Assembly (NCBI GenBank): GCA_017615495.1
Contig: JAGAAA010000081.1
Coordinates: 1 to 6,092 of the forward strand
Length of the DNA stretch: 6,092 nucleotides
Direction of reading: 5' to 3'
Source of the DNA: Clostridia bacterium
Lineage (GTDB): Bacteria > Bacillota > Clostridia > Christensenellales > CAG-1252
Part shown: one piece after another, positions 5,739-6,092 of the stretch
How the letters are laid out: each line of letters starts with the position of its first letter
Position numbering within the stretch: the first letter of the stretch is position 1
Program-made: the position numbers and the translations under genes
Notes under the pieces: generated by a model
Seen by the model: the letters and a program-made list of their open reading frames with translations, nothing else
Database searches by the model: none
Told to the model about the DNA's origin: nothing

Positions 5739-6092
5739 TGTGGGACGGTTGTCGGACAAAAGATCCAACAGGTCGGTATACACCGCAAACCCAATGGCGC
5801 CCGCTTGCTTCTTGAGCTTTTTCATCAAGCGGTCGTATCTGCCGCCGGTCAACACGGGCGACGGGATGGTGCGCAAAAAGCCCTTGAAGATGATGCCGTT
5901 GTAATAGTTGGCGTCGGCGACGACCGAGAAATCGACGCGCACGCTACCGCCCTCTTCTTCCGCGCGAAGAAGTTTCAAAACCGAAACGAATTCCGTCAAA
6001 GCGGAATCCTCGCCGAAGAAGTACTCGATGTTTTCAAGCTTTTCGATCGCAACGCTCAAATTATCCGCCACGCCGTAAAGCGTAGCCGCCAC
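5097..6092 (-). CDS. hisG: HisZ-HisG fusion: ATP phosphoribosyltransferase with N-terminal regulatory domain (5' end outside the window)
   Basis: The frame enters from the right edge; its first visible codon, GTG, is internal and not a start. Residues are numbered from that codon. Residues 1-112 are the C-terminal core of HisZ, the catalytically inactive histidyl-tRNA-synthetase homologue that activates and regulates short-form HisG. Its landmarks are YYNGIIFKGF at 63-72, the motif-3-like LTGGRYDRLM at 81-90 and AIGFAVYTDLLDLL at 99-112. About six residues later the frame becomes a complete short-form HisG (Met119 to Lys331, 213 residues), which joins ATP and PRPP to make phosphoribosyl-ATP, the committed step. 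Landmarks are LNIALPKGRLG at 124-134, the GVADVGVAGKDILAE segment at 184-198, RVATKFSNVTRAYY and the PRPP-binding signature from Glu263 through VDIVETGTTL at 275-284. The HisG part lacks the C-terminal regulatory domain of long-form HisG, which fits dependence on HisZ. There is no stop between the parts. The HisZ N-terminus (motifs 1 and 2) is not visible. Confidence 0.92.
   Translation of the reverse strand: MAATLYGVADNLSVAIEKLENIEYFFGEDSALTEFVSVLKLLRAEEEGGSVRVDFSVVADANYYNGIIFKGFLRTIPSPVLTGGRYDRLMKKLKKQAGAIGFAVYTDLLDLLSDNRPTMSDEYLNIALPKGRLGEKIYKIFAEAGYPCPSLLEESRKLVFENDDCKVRYFWVKPSDVTIYVERGVADVGVAGKDILAEYEPEVYELLDLKKGVCRMAVAGPKDFKDDKGRPLRVATKFSNVTRAYYQKKGRDIDVIHLNGSIEIAPILGLSDVIVDIVETGTTLRENNLEVLETVFPISARLIANKSSAKFKKEAVDALVKSVAAVVEEIK
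5106..5112 (-). promoter_or_regulatory. Ribosome binding site of hisD
   Basis: Minus-strand GGAGGAG, 5 bases before the hisD ATG. It is formed by the Val-Glu-Glu codons at the HisG C-terminus. Confidence 0.82.

Noticed and set aside
5739..5765. A separate hisG gene with its own ribosome site at the internal ATG
   Set aside because: No GGAG-like sequence lies within about 20 bases upstream and no stop codon ends the HisZ frame before it, unlike every other gene start in the window.
6090..6092. GTG at the right edge as the start codon of the HisZ-HisG gene
   Set aside because: It falls exactly at the boundary and is an internal valine codon. The HisZ synthetase-like N-terminal motifs 1 and 2 must lie further upstream, so the gene is partial.
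1..6092. Search for hairpin terminators, direct repeats, CRISPR-like arrays, tRNA genes or insertion-sequence ends
   Set aside because: Nothing convincing was seen by eye. Coding sequence fills essentially the whole window and leaves no intergenic space for such elements.

Overview
The window is an internal piece of one histidine-biosynthesis operon, read entirely on the minus strand. From right to left (5' to 3' of the transcript) it holds hisZ-hisG (one continuous frame, 5' end outside the window), hisD, hisC, hisB, hisH, hisA, hisF and the first 28 codons of hisI. All six complete genes are intact and carry their expected catalytic residues. I see no RNA genes, mobile elements, repeats, CRISPR arrays, promoters or terminators.

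The layout is almost gapless. Only three bases (3828 and 86-87) lie outside coding sequence. Four junctions are 4-base ATGA overlaps, one is a 1-base TAATG overlap, and two have gaps of 1 and 2 bases. Each of the seven visible starts has a purine-rich Shine-Dalgarno sequence placed inside the last codons of the gene before it, so the transcript is probably translationally coupled throughout.

Together the genes cover most of the route from PRPP + ATP to histidine: HisG with its regulatory partner HisZ (step 1), HisI (PR-AMP cyclohydrolase), HisA (isomerase), HisH + HisF (IGP synthase), HisB (IGP dehydratase), HisC (aminotransferase) and HisD (last two oxidations). Not seen are HisE, which may be fused to HisI or follow it beyond the left edge, and a histidinol-phosphate phosphatase. 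HisB here has only the dehydratase domain.

The organism is a bacterium that uses the short-form HisG with HisZ. This, the compact gene order with a monofunctional hisB, the strong AGGAGG-type ribosome sites and a moderately high G+C content suggest a Bacillota/Clostridia lineage, possibly uncultured. That placement is inference, and I cannot name a genus.

The one unusual item is the HisZ-HisG junction. HisZ normally is a separate protein. Here its C-terminal core runs in frame through a linker of only a few residues into a full-length short-form HisG, with no stop codon between them and no ribosome site before the internal HisG methionine. The rest is a conventional pathway operon, and I found no evidence of an undescribed system.
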